Shown: positions 7,045 to 14,243, numbered from the stretch's first letter. The stretch is 16,656 bases of DNA from CAYONP01 sp964405335 (GCA_964405335.1 CAYONP010000112.1:1-16656), one strand, 5' to 3'. Made by a program: numbers and translations. Notes: a model not told the origin generated them from the sequence alone.

Positions 7045-8678
7045 TCGGCGGCCGGTTCGTCGGCCTCGTCGCCGAGGGTGATGCCCTTGGACTCCAGCCC
7101 GCGCTGCGCGGCTCGGCGGACGGCGCGGTCGACCGCCTCGTCAACCGCCAGATCGCGCAGGAAGGTCATCGCCTCGTCGCTGCCGATGTCGACCAGGGCG
7201 AGGGTGGCGGCCAGCGTGACCGCCTCGCCGCCGCCGCGGACGAGCGCGGCCAGGCGATCGACCGGCGGCGTCTCCATGCCGACCAGCGCCTTGCGCGCAT
7301 AGCGGGCCCGGAGCCCGGCGCCGGCGAGTCTGGCCACCAGCGGCTCGACGGCCGGTTCGCCAATCGCCGACAGCGCCTCTTGGGCGGCATAGTTCACTCG
7401 CCAGTCGGGGTCGTCGAAGGCGCCGATCAGCGCCTCGACCGACCGCGGCGCGGCCAGGCTGCCGAGCGCCTCGGCCGCCCGCCGGCGGACCTTGACACTG
7501 CGCTCGCGCGCCGGGTCGAGGCGTTCGGCCACCGCCATCGCGGTCCGCTCGTCGCCGATCCGGCCGAGGGCGAAGACGGCCGCCAGGCGGGTGCCCTCGC
7601 TGCTCGAGCGCGCGGCGTCGATCACCGCGGTGAGCTGGTCGGCATCGCTCGGCCGGATGCGCCCCAGCGCCGCCGCCGAGGCCTGCGCCACGCCCTCGGC
7701 TTCATCTTCCAGCGCGCGGATCAGCCGCGGCACGCCGCGCAGGTCTTCGATCTGGCCGAGCGACACCGCCGCCGCCTCGCGCAGGTCGCGGTCCGGGTCG
7801 TCGAGGGTGGCAATCAGTGGCTCGACGGCGACCGGCTCGCCGACCTTGCCGACCGCATAGATGGCCGCCTGGCGGACTAGCCGGTGGCTGTCCTCGAACA
7901 GCTCCAGCAGCGGCTCGGCGGCGCGCGCGTCGGCGATCTCGCCGAGCGCCTCGGCCGAGTGCTGGCGGGTGAACCGGTCGGCGTTGTCGAGCGCGTCGAT
8001 CAACGGATCGACCGCCGGCTCGCCGAGTTCGACCAGTGCGTCGCGGCAGGTCAGCCGCACATCCTGCTCGAGCGCGCTGAGCGCGGTGATCAGCGCATCG
8101 ACCGCCCGTGGCGTGCGCAGCGAGCCGAGCGCCCGCGCCGCGCCGATGCGCATCGTCGGCTTGCCTGTCTTGACCGCCTCGATCATCTCCGGCACGGCGA
8201 CATGGCCGATCGCTTCGAGCGCCAGCGTGGCGTTGGTCCGCACGTCCTTGTCGGGGCTGTTCAGCGCGTTGTCGAGCAGCGGGTGCGCCGCCGGCTTGCC
8301 CATCCGCCCCAGCGCGTCGGCGGCCATGGCGCGGACCGGCAGCTCGAGGTCGGCGAGGAACTCGACCAACGCGCCGGCCGCCGCCTCGGCCATGGTCATG
8401 TGGTGATCTTCGATCTCGACCATGGTCAGGTCGGCGGCCAACGCCTGGCAGGCGCGGATCGCCTGGCCCTTGGCGTGATCGGTGCCGTCCTTGAACACGC
8501 GGGCCAGCTTCTGCTTGAGAATCAGTCTGCGCGCCGCCTCGAGCGACCGCTGGGTGACCACCTCGTGGGCGATGATGTGCGCCATGCGGCCGTAGATGAT
8601 CGACCGGACGATGGCCCAGCCGAGCAGCACCACCACCAGCAGCACGGTGACCTGGGTCGAACGAGACCAGTTCTTCAT
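7041..8678 (-). CDS. Membrane-anchored HEAT / PBS-lyase repeat protein
   Basis: Protein of 545 residues. One transmembrane helix at about 8-27 (VTVLLVVVLLGWAIV) anchors a long array of HEAT-like repeats that fills the rest. Fourteen repeat anchors of the type ALGxIG can be counted (ALGRMG, ALEAIG, ALVELG, AVGKVG, ALGRIG and others) about 30 residues apart, with many Asp-Pro turns. Such solenoids normally bind proteins; PBS-lyase naming is historical and no catalytic site is implied. The frame is open to 8891, but the ATG at 8678 is preferred. It has AGGG upstream, starts just before the membrane helix, and lies about 17 bases after the predicted transcription start. The gene leads the unit and overlaps the C45 gene by 4 bases. 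The acidic tail DEADEPAAE is probably disordered. Confidence 0.88.
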   Translation of the reverse strand: MKNWSRSTQVTVLLVVVLLGWAIVRSIIYGRMAHIIAHEVVTQRSLEAARRLILKQKLARVFKDGTDHAKGQAIRACQALAADLTMVEIEDHHMTMAEAAAGALVEFLADLELPVRAMAADALGRMGKPAAHPLLDNALNSPDKDVRTNATLALEAIGHVAVPEMIEAVKTGKPTMRIGAARALGSLRTPRAVDALITALSALEQDVRLTCRDALVELGEPAVDPLIDALDNADRFTRQHSAEALGEIADARAAEPLLELFEDSHRLVRQAAIYAVGKVGEPVAVEPLIATLDDPDRDLREAAAVSLGQIEDLRGVPRLIRALEDEAEGVAQASAAALGRIRPSDADQLTAVIDAARSSSEGTRLAAVFALGRIGDERTAMAVAERLDPARERSVKVRRRAAEALGSLAAPRSVEALIGAFDDPDWRVNYAAQEALSAIGEPAVEPLVARLAGAGLRARYARKALVGMETPPVDRLAALVRGGGEAVTLAATLALVDIGSDEAMTFLRDLAVDEAVDRAVRRAAQRGLESKGITLGDEADEPAAE

Positions 8679-8701
8679 CGAGTAGCCCTGGCAGCGCGGC
8701 C

Positions 8702-8731
8702 AGTATAGACAGCCGCGGCGCTCCGCGTCAA
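8702..8731 (-). promoter_or_regulatory. Putative sigma70-type promoter of the HEAT/C45/FGGY/methyltransferase unit
   Basis: On the minus strand TTGACG (8731-8726), an 18-base spacer and TATACT (8707-8702) lie just upstream of the HEAT gene. Both boxes match the consensus at 5 of 6 positions. The implied leader is under 20 bases. The site is in the 227-base divergent gap shared with nadA. Confidence 0.6.
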
Positions 8732-8790
8732 TCGCGCTGGTTGGCCAGACCCGCCCCGGTCCCTCCCCGCGCGACGCGATTGCCGTGCCC

Positions 8791-8807
8791 GGCCGCCTGT
8801 CGGCCGC
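8791..8807. other. Small GC hairpin in the HEAT/nadA divergent gap
   Basis: CGGCCG, a 5-base loop (CCTGT) and CGGCCG form a perfect 6-bp hairpin about 100 bases upstream of nadA. CGGCCG is itself a palindrome, so such pairs arise easily in GC-rich DNA. No function is assigned. Confidence 0.3.
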
Positions 8808-8835
8808 CGGCCGCGAGCGATGCCGCCACGATTCC

Positions 8836-8864
8836 TCGACGGATCTTGAAAGGAGTGCTAGCCT
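8836..8864 (+). promoter_or_regulatory. Weak candidate promoter for nadA
   Basis: TCGACG (8836-8841), a 17-base spacer and TAGCCT (8859-8864), with an extended -10 TG at 8856-8857, lie about 40 bases before the nadA start. The matches are 4 of 6 and 3 of 6, so this is only the best candidate in the gap. Confidence 0.25.
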
Positions 8865-8905
8865 CACGGTTTCGGCTGACAGCGGAGCCATCCGGAGCGT
8901 TGACC

Positions 8906-10027
8906 ATGCTGTTGCAGCAACCGCTGCCCGAGTCGTATCTGCGGCTGTCGAGCGCCGAAACGGCGGAGCGCTGCGCCGCCGCCAAGTTCGCCCTCGGCCG
9001 CCGGCTGACCATCCTGGGCCACCACTACCAGCGCGATGAGGTGATCGAGTACGCCGACTTCACCGGCGACTCGCTCAAGCTGGCCCAGCTCTCGACCAGC
9101 CGGCCCGAAGCCGACTTCATCGTCTTCTGCGGCGTCCACTTCATGGCCGAAGGCGCGGCGATCCTCTCGCCGCCGCACCAGCGGGTCATCCTGCCCGACC
9201 TCGGCGCCGGTTGCTCGATGGCCGACATGGCCGACGCCGCCGACGTCGAAGAGCTGTTCGCCACCCTCGAGGCGCTGCTGCCCGGCGAGCCGCTGGTCCC
9301 CCTGACCTACGTCAACTCGACCGCCGCCATCAAAGCCATCGTCGGCCGCCGCGGCGGCTCGGTCTGCACCAGTGGCAACGCCGACAAGCTGATCGACTGG
9401 GGGCTCGCGCAGGGCGGCAAGTTGATCTTCTTCCCCGACCAGCACCTTGGCCGCAACACCTGTTACAAGCTCGGCGTTCCGCTCGACCAGATGATTGTCT
9501 GGGACCCGCGCGAAGACCTCGGCGGCAACCGCGAAGAGGCGCTCGCCGACGCCCGAGTCATTCTCTGGAAGGGCTGGTGCTCGGTGCACTCGCGGATGCT
9601 GCCCGAGCACGTTCACCGCGCCCGGGCCGAGTACCCCGGCTGCCGTGTGCTGGTCCACCCCGAGTGCCCGTTCGAGACGGTGCGACTGGCCGACCTGGCC
9701 GGGTCGACCGAGTTCATCATCCAGCAGATCGAGTCGGCGCCGCCCGGCAGCAAGTGGGCCGTCGGGACCGAGATCCACCTGGTCAATCGGCTGGCCAAGC
9801 GGCATCCCGAGCAGACCATCGTCAGCCTCGACGACTGCCGCTGCCAGTGCGCGACGATGTATCGGATCACCCCGCAGCACCTCTGCTGGTCGCTCGAGGA
9901 GCTGGTCGCCGGGCGGGTGCCGAACGAGATCCGCGTCGGTCACGAGACGGCGCGCTGGGCCCGCCGGGCGCTCGAGACGATGCTCGACCTGACCGCCGGC
10001 GCCCAGCCGGTGCGGCAGGCGGCGTGA
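8906..10027 (+). CDS. nadA: Quinolinate synthase
   Basis: Condenses iminoaspartate (from NadB) with dihydroxyacetone phosphate to give quinolinate, the second step of de novo NAD synthesis, using an oxygen-sensitive [4Fe-4S] cluster. The protein has 373 residues, matching the longer family form. Three cluster cysteines can be placed: C103 in AGCSMADMA, C225 in WKGWCSVH, and one of the CRCQC group at 311-315. The motifs ILGHHYQRDEV, DSLKLAQ, FCGVHFMAE, TYVNSTAAIKA and FPDQHLGRNT are all present. The open frame runs back to 8741. The ATG at 8906 is chosen because GGAG lies 8 bases ahead and the protein then starts at the family's usual N-terminus. It stands alone: divergent from the HEAT gene and convergent with the DUF1573 gene, with only two bases between stops. 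nadB and nadC are not in the window. Confidence 0.96.
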   Translation: MLLQQPLPESYLRLSSAETAERCAAAKFALGRRLTILGHHYQRDEVIEYADFTGDSLKLAQLSTSRPEADFIVFCGVHFMAEGAAILSPPHQRVILPDLGAGCSMADMADAADVEELFATLEALLPGEPLVPLTYVNSTAAIKAIVGRRGGSVCTSGNADKLIDWGLAQGGKLIFFPDQHLGRNTCYKLGVPLDQMIVWDPREDLGGNREEALADARVILWKGWCSVHSRMLPEHVHRARAEYPGCRVLVHPECPFETVRLADLAGSTEFIIQQIESAPPGSKWAVGTEIHLVNRLAKRHPEQTIVSLDDCRCQCATMYRITPQHLCWSLEELVAGRVPNEIRVGHETARWARRALETMLDLTAGAQPVRQAA

Positions 10028-10029
10028 GG

Positions 10030-10821
10030 TTAGGGCGCGGACCGGAGGATCGAGACGGGCAGCCGCAGCTCCTCGAAGTCAGGGTGGTTCGTCCGGATGA
10101 CCAGCTCGCACGACGCGGGGCCCGGCTGTCCTGGCATCGTGAACACGACCAGCACGTACTCGACCCGATCCTCACCCTCAGACCGGCGGCCGACCCGGAC
10201 GTCGATCTCGTCCGGCTCGCCACACGCAAACCGGACCCTGAATCCGGGCGGACCGAGTAGCCTGACGCCGACTTCACGGCTGCTCTCGGTCGTTCCGGCG
10301 ATGCGCAGGTGATCAGGATGCACCGTGATGCCACGACCCGACTCGGCCGTCAGGGACAACGGCAGCATCGGCCGACGTGGATCATTGGTGGCTAGCCACA
10401 GGTGCTGATGCACCGTGCCGAGCTCCACCACCTGCAGCCTGACTTCGAACTCCGCCGACTCACCGGGCTCGACAACCAGATCGCCCGGTTGCGCCTGGGT
10501 ACACGAACTCGACGAGGCCGCGCTGCGCACGCGCAGCGGCGCCGTGCCCCGGTTCTCAATGGCGAAGGGATGGAGCACTTCCTGGCCGAGGAAGGCCTTC
10601 TCAATCACGAGATGCGGCGCGGCGACGGCCACCTGTGGCGCGGGATCCTGGGCGGTCGGCGCCGGCGAACGCCAGCACCGGCCGAGCGCCGGCTCGACCT
10701 CTTCGCGCGGCAGGACCTCGACGCCGAGACGCTCGTCGCGCACCAACTGCAGCCACCGATCGTCGCCGCCCGCGACCACCGCATAGCCGGGCGGCTCAGC
10801 GAGGTGCACGAGCACCGGCAC
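10030..10821 (-). CDS. DUF1573 protein with C39-like N-terminus; open frame downstream of an in-frame TAG
   Basis: Open frame of 263 residues from a GTG at 10821. Residues about 1-50 (PVLVHLAEPPGYAVVAGG and on to VLPREEVEPALGRCW) look like the second half of a C39-type papain-like domain. However, the position normally holding the catalytic His reads Y13 (PGYAVV). Residues about 68-165 are a DUF1573 immunoglobulin-like domain, with HPFAIENRGTAPLRV, a SSSSCTQA stretch, VVEPGESAEFEV and ATNDPRRPMLPL. A second beta-rich module follows to the end. The reading frame continues upstream of 10821 without a shift, but a TAG at 10851-10849 separates it from matching coding sequence (10849-11034). So this is either a 3' piece of a broken gene, a re-initiated frame, or the product of a base error. 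The GTG has only a weak ribosome binding site. No signal peptide is seen. The stop is TAA, 2 bases from the nadA stop. Confidence 0.65.
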   Translation of the reverse strand: MPVLVHLAEPPGYAVVAGGDDRWLQLVRDERLGVEVLPREEVEPALGRCWRSPAPTAQDPAPQVAVAAPHLVIEKAFLGQEVLHPFAIENRGTAPLRVRSAASSSSCTQAQPGDLVVEPGESAEFEVRLQVVELGTVHQHLWLATNDPRRPMLPLSLTAESGRGITVHPDHLRIAGTTESSREVGVRLLGPPGFRVRFACGEPDEIDVRVGRRSEGEDRVEYVLVVFTMPGQPGPASCELVIRTNHPDFEELRLPVSILRSAP

Positions 10822-10848
10822 GCCGTCCGAGAGCAGCTCGGCCAGTGG

Positions 10849-11034
10849 CTACTCGGTGGCGACCAGCGTCATGCCCAATCGCGCCGCCGAGGCGACCGGA
10901 TCGTCGGGCGCGGCGAGTGTTACGGCTTGGCCGGCGGGTAACTCGTGACCCACCAGCCGCGCATAGGCGAGCAGGCAATGGCCGAGTGCCTGTCCCTCAT
11001 CGCCGGCCGGCGCCGCGGCGAGTCCAGCGCGCAA
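10849..11034 (-). pseudogene. N-terminal piece of the C39-like/DUF1573 gene, ended by in-frame TAG
   Basis: This frame reads RAGLAAAPAGDEGQALGH, then CLLAYARLVGHELPAGQ, on to ARLGMTLVATE and a TAG. It continues in the same frame as PLAELLSDGVPVLVHL. The join gives a normal C39-like domain: a helix, the segment after it, and the L-P-V-x-H strand. The Cys expected in an N-C-G or D-C-G motif is missing; the only nearby Cys (GHC) is four residues too late. Start choice is uncertain. A TTG at 11034 has GGATGAG about 8 bases ahead. An ATG at 11048 that overlaps the upstream stop as ATGA lies in a different frame, so an early frameshift is also possible. A CAG-to-TAG change would explain the stop. 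TAG is an ordinary terminator elsewhere in the window, so recoding is unlikely. Confidence 0.55.
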
Positions 11035-11044
11035 AGGCAGAGGC

Positions 11045-12163
11045 TCATCCTTCGTCCTCCGCCTCGGCCTCGGCCTGAGCGGCGAGTTCGGCCTGGTAGG
11101 CGCGGAGCTCGTGGATCTCGGGCAGGTCGAGCCCGAACGGCAGCTCATCCTCCCACAGCGCGCGGCGGAGCTGGTCGATGCTGTAGCCGACGGTGGTCGG
11201 TTGCTCAGGCAGGCCGGTGATGTGGTTCTGGAACCACCCGCCGACGAGCAGCGGTACACTGGCCGGCCAGGGCTGTACGGTGACCGCGTCGTTGACCTGC
11301 ACCGAGGCTATGGCGTATACGATCAGCGAGGCACAGCGCCAGGGCGGATCCTCAGCGCCATCGCGTGCGGTCCTCTCCCTCACCAGATTGGTGCGGCGCC
11401 GTGGAAGCGCGAGAAGCTCGGCGCCTGGCGCCGGTCGGAAGTCAAGCCACCGGACCTCGGTCTCTTGCTGAGCGCCTCCGGGGGTTGTGGCGGAGACCAG
11501 TTTGCGGATCGGCGCGAAACCGAGTTCAGGCGCGAACCACCACGAGGTCTGCCGATCGTCGACGCGTACGCAAGCGATGCCGCCATGGTCCTCCCAGCCC
11601 ACGATGCGCGCCTCGCCGGAGAGAGCCGCGGCCAGGGACCGATTGGCTCCTGATAGCCCCAGTACATATGGGACCCAGGACTCGTGGTCCTGTGGCGTGT
11701 CGACGACGTTCTGAATCTGCAGATTACCGTGGACTGGCAGTTCAATCTGTCGTATGCTCGCGACATAGCGCCGTTCGAAGTCCTGGTACACGAACTCGGC
11801 ATTGAGGCCACCTGGACGGCGCATCGCGTCGGCGTCCGGCAGGCAGTAGATGGCGTGATACCGCAGAGCGTCGCCGTCGCGTCGGTAGCTCACGCTCGAC
11901 GCCTGCGCAGGCCACAGCACCGGCTGTCCGCCCGGTCGTTCCATGTCCACGAACGACAGTTTGCCAATCAGGACGCTGATGCGTTCCGCCGAGCCGAACC
12001 GTGAGTCCAACCCGCGCGTGACGTCTGCCAGGGACGGCGTGGTTACCGGCTGCGCGACGACGCCGACCGACAGCAGTGCGGAGAGAAGCAGCAGGGTGAT
12101 GGACGAGGCGAGCATCTGGCCAGCGGGCAGGCTGTCTCGGCCTCGGTCGCAGTGCTGCGTCAC
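11045..12163 (-). CDS. Exported protein, unrecognised (middle gene of exported cassette)
   Basis: Protein of 372 residues with no family recognised. The GTG at 12163 overlaps the stop of the upstream gene as GTGA. A polar lead of 16 residues then precedes a signal peptide core (MLASSITLLLLSALLSVGVV) with a likely cleavage site after VVA, before QPVTT. An ATG at 12115 at the start of that core is the alternative start. The mature part looks like a beta-rich domain with alternating charged and aromatic strands, such as SVSYRRDGDALRYHAIYCLP, FVYQDFERRYVASIRQIEL, and QTSWWFAPELGFAPIRKLVS. This layout is loosely reminiscent of LolA-like outer-membrane lipoprotein sorting folds, but that is a guess. 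The C-terminus ends in an Ala/Glu-rich tail (ELAAQAEAEAEDEG). It is followed directly by the C39-like/DUF1573 gene. Codon use is less GC-biased than in the flanking blocks. Confidence 0.75.
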   Translation of the reverse strand: MTQHCDRGRDSLPAGQMLASSITLLLLSALLSVGVVAQPVTTPSLADVTRGLDSRFGSAERISVLIGKLSFVDMERPGGQPVLWPAQASSVSYRRDGDALRYHAIYCLPDADAMRRPGGLNAEFVYQDFERRYVASIRQIELPVHGNLQIQNVVDTPQDHESWVPYVLGLSGANRSLAAALSGEARIVGWEDHGGIACVRVDDRQTSWWFAPELGFAPIRKLVSATTPGGAQQETEVRWLDFRPAPGAELLALPRRRTNLVRERTARDGAEDPPWRCASLIVYAIASVQVNDAVTVQPWPASVPLLVGGWFQNHITGLPEQPTTVGYSIDQLRRALWEDELPFGLDLPEIHELRAYQAELAAQAEAEAEDEG

Positions 12164-12696
12164 CAGCTCAGCTCGCTCGACTGGATGAGCTCAAGGCCTC
12201 CCGGCTCGATCCCTCCCAGCGGGCAGCCACAGGTGACCACCGCAACGCCTTCGACGTCTCCCTCTGAGAAGACGCAGTTATCGGCGCTTGTGTAGGCCGT
12301 CAGCGTTGCGCAAGGGACGCTCGTCGTCCCGCAGGTCATGCCGGGCAAGCCGCCTCCCTGGCAGGCACCGCGCACAGACGTCCCGACACGTTTGACCCAC
12401 CTGCTGGTCACCTGGTAGGTGCACTCCCCCTCGTCTTCGTTGACCTCAAGGCAGGCATCGCCGCCTTCTGGAACGGTGAACCACACTTGTCCCGGACCCG
12501 CGGGGTACACCTGTTGCCCCTGCGCATTGAGCCATCGAGCCACAGCCCGGTTGTTGCACCCCGTCTCGATGCAGGGCGGGATAACTTGGACGCAGTAGCT
12601 GTTCTGTTCCGACTTGCCTACGTCGGGCAGAATCCGACAGCACAAGCCTGGCAGCGCCGCCACCAGCACCATCGCCCCCACCAGCGCCGACCTCAT
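12160..12696 (-). CDS. Small cysteine-rich exported protein, unrecognised
   Basis: Protein of 178 residues with no family recognised. The N-terminus MRSALVGAMVLVAALPGLCC is a signal peptide. The mature part carries about a dozen cysteines, in segments such as YCVQVIPPCIETGCNNR, GDACLEVNEDEGECTYQV, GACQGGGLPGMTCG, VPCATLTAYTSADNC and VVTCGCPLGG. That number and spacing suggest several disulfides, or metal binding outside the cytoplasm. The ATG at 12696 is preferred over the GTG one codon earlier because AAGGG lies 8 bases ahead. The first gene of a three-gene unit, it overlaps the next gene as GTGA and has a good promoter-like site at 12746-12774. The two adjacent cysteines at the end of the signal core do not form a standard lipobox, so a lipoprotein is possible but not supported. 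Confidence 0.72.
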   Translation of the reverse strand: MRSALVGAMVLVAALPGLCCRILPDVGKSEQNSYCVQVIPPCIETGCNNRAVARWLNAQGQQVYPAGPGQVWFTVPEGGDACLEVNEDEGECTYQVTSRWVKRVGTSVRGACQGGGLPGMTCGTTSVPCATLTAYTSADNCVFSEGDVEGVAVVTCGCPLGGIEPGGLELIQSSELSW

Positions 12697-12739
12697 CACC
12701 CTTTCCCTTGCCTGCGGCCATCATGGCGGCCGACCCCTC

Positions 12740-12758
12740 GGTGTACCCATAACACACC
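12740..12758. repeat. Inverted repeat overlapping the -10 region, possible operator
   Basis: GGTGT, 9 bases, ACACC form a perfect 5-bp inverted repeat that brackets the predicted -10 box of the exported cassette. The position suits a repressor site, but the arms are short and chance is a real alternative. Confidence 0.3.
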
Positions 12759-12774
12759 CCCATCGGCGTGTCAA
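12746..12774 (-). promoter_or_regulatory. Putative promoter of the Cys-rich/exported/DUF1573 cassette
   Basis: On the minus strand a perfect TTGACA (12774-12769), a 17-base spacer and TATGGG (12751-12746) with an extended -10 TG. The predicted transcript starts about 40 bases ahead of the Cys-rich gene. The perfect -35, optimal spacing and TGn extension offset the weak -10. Confidence 0.6.
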
Positions 12775-12872
12775 GACCCGTTTTTCGCCGACCCTGAGAA
12801 GCCCAACATCCCCGCTCGGCGGCCGACGAGGACGTTCGGGATCACCCGGCGAATCCCCACCCGGAGCCGCCC

Positions 12873-14243
12873 ATGCCAACGCTGCCCCGCCGCGACTTCC
12901 TCCGCGCCGCCGGCGCCGCCGCGGCCGCCGCCGCCCTGCCCGCCCGGGCCGCGCGAAGACCGCCGAACCTCGTTATCCTGTTCGCCGACGACCTCGGCTA
13001 CGGCGACCTCGGCTGCTTCGGCCACCCGACCCTGCGCACGCCGCACCTCGACCGACTGGCCGCCGAGGGCGCCCGGCTGACCCAGTTCTACAGCGCCGCC
13101 GAGGTCTGCACCCCCAGCCGCGCCGCGCTGCTGACCGGCCGCTACCCGATGCGGAACGGCATGGCCAGCGACCGACGGCGGGTGCTCTTTCCCAACTCCG
13201 GCGGCGGACTTCCGACCGACGAAATCACCCTCGACGACCGACTCAAACAGGCTGGATACCACACCGCCTGCATCGGCAAATGGCACCTTGGTCATCTGCC
13301 ACAGTATCTGCCGACTCGGCGCGGATTCGATCACTACTATGGTATTCCTTACAGCAACGACATGCGCCCCTGCCCGTTGATGGAGGACGAGCGGGTGATC
13401 GAAGAGCCGGCCGACCAGACCACTCTCACCCGCCGCTACACCGAGCGGGCGGTCGGCTTCATCGAGGCCAACCAGGCGCGGCCGTTTTTCCTCTACTTCG
13501 CCCACACCTTCCCGCACGTTCCGTTATACGCCTCGGACCGATTCCTGGACACCAGCCCCCGCGGGCTGTATGGCGACGTGGTCGAAGAGCTCGACTGGAG
13601 CTGCGGGCAGATCATCGATACCCTGCGCCGGCTCAAGCTCTCTGAGCAGACGTTGGTGATCTTCACCAGCGACAACGGTCCCTGGCTGATTCAGCGCTTG
13701 CGCGGCGGCTCGGCCGGGCTGCTCCGCGGCGGCAAGGGCAGCACCTGGGAGGGCGGCATGCGCGAGCCGACCATCGCCTGGTGGCCCGGAGCCATCGCGC
13801 CGGCCCAGACGCTGACCGGCCTGGGCAGCACGCTCGACCTGATGGCCACCGGCTGCGCGCTGGCCGGCTGCGAGCCGCCGGGCGACCGCACGCTCGACAG
13901 CCACAACCTGCTGCCGATGCTGACCGCCGGCGCGCCGAGCCCGCGGCGGGACATGTTCTACTGGCGTGGCCGGCGCTTCATGGCCGCCCGGCTGGGGCCA
14001 TGGAAGGCGCACTACGTCACGCATCCCGGTTATGGCAACGACGGCCCGACCGAGCACGATCCGCCACTGCTATTCAACCTGGAGCACGACCCGGGCGAGC
14101 AGTACAACCTGGCCGGCGAACATCCCGAGGTGCTGGCCGACATCGCGGTGGCCGTTGCGGCTCACCGCGCCAGCCTGGCCGACGCGCCCGAATCGCAGCT
14201 CGACCTGCCGCTGCCCGAGGGCCTGACCCCCGGCCCGGCCTGA
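12873..14243 (+). CDS. Tat-exported sulfatase (arylsulfatase A-like, type I)
   Basis: Hydrolyses sulfate esters outside the cytoplasm, using a formylglycine made from a cysteine. The protein has 456 residues. The N-terminus MPTLPRRDFLRAAG followed by an Ala-rich core is a twin-arginine signal (RRDFLR at 6-11). Metal ligands D39 and D40 are in FADDLGYGD, and the sulfatase signature CTPSRAALLTGR runs from C79 to R90. K136 and H138 are in GKWHLG, H211 in AHTFPH, D267-N268 in SDNGP, and K288 in GGKGS. The C-terminal LFNLEHDPGEQYNLAGEHPE is the usual sulfatase ending. C79-x-P-S-R is the site for a formylglycine-generating enzyme or radical-SAM maturase, neither of which is in the window. The ATG at 12873 has GGAG 6 bases ahead. 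The 176-base gap upstream also holds the promoter of the divergent cassette. The substrate is unknown. Confidence 0.93.
   Translation: MPTLPRRDFLRAAGAAAAAAALPARAARRPPNLVILFADDLGYGDLGCFGHPTLRTPHLDRLAAEGARLTQFYSAAEVCTPSRAALLTGRYPMRNGMASDRRRVLFPNSGGGLPTDEITLDDRLKQAGYHTACIGKWHLGHLPQYLPTRRGFDHYYGIPYSNDMRPCPLMEDERVIEEPADQTTLTRRYTERAVGFIEANQARPFFLYFAHTFPHVPLYASDRFLDTSPRGLYGDVVEELDWSCGQIIDTLRRLKLSEQTLVIFTSDNGPWLIQRLRGGSAGLLRGGKGSTWEGGMREPTIAWWPGAIAPAQTLTGLGSTLDLMATGCALAGCEPPGDRTLDSHNLLPMLTAGAPSPRRDMFYWRGRRFMAARLGPWKAHYVTHPGYGNDGPTEHDPPLLFNLEHDPGEQYNLAGEHPEVLADIAVAVAAHRASLADAPESQLDLPLPEGLTPGPA

Noticed and set aside
5974..7302. Plus-strand open frame of 442 codons opposite the C45 hydrolase and HEAT genes
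   Set aside because: Antisense to well-supported genes and Arg/Ala/Val-rich without motifs, so a GC shadow.
8679..8905. A riboswitch such as the nadA RNA motif ahead of nadA
   Set aside because: The conserved pattern that I would expect for a NAD-sensing leader was not found; only one small GC hairpin is visible.
10020..10040. A bidirectional terminator between nadA and the DUF1573 gene
   Set aside because: Only two bases separate the stop codons, and no hairpin with T-runs is visible there.
10030..11034. Amber codon recoding (for example pyrrolysine or Gln) in the C39-like gene
   Set aside because: TAG serves as the normal stop of several intact genes in the same window, and no pyrrolysine machinery is seen.
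12160..12696. Lipoprotein signal in the Cys-rich protein
   Set aside because: The L-P-G-L-C-C sequence at the end of the signal core does not fit a standard lipobox, since the residue before the cysteine is Leu or Cys.
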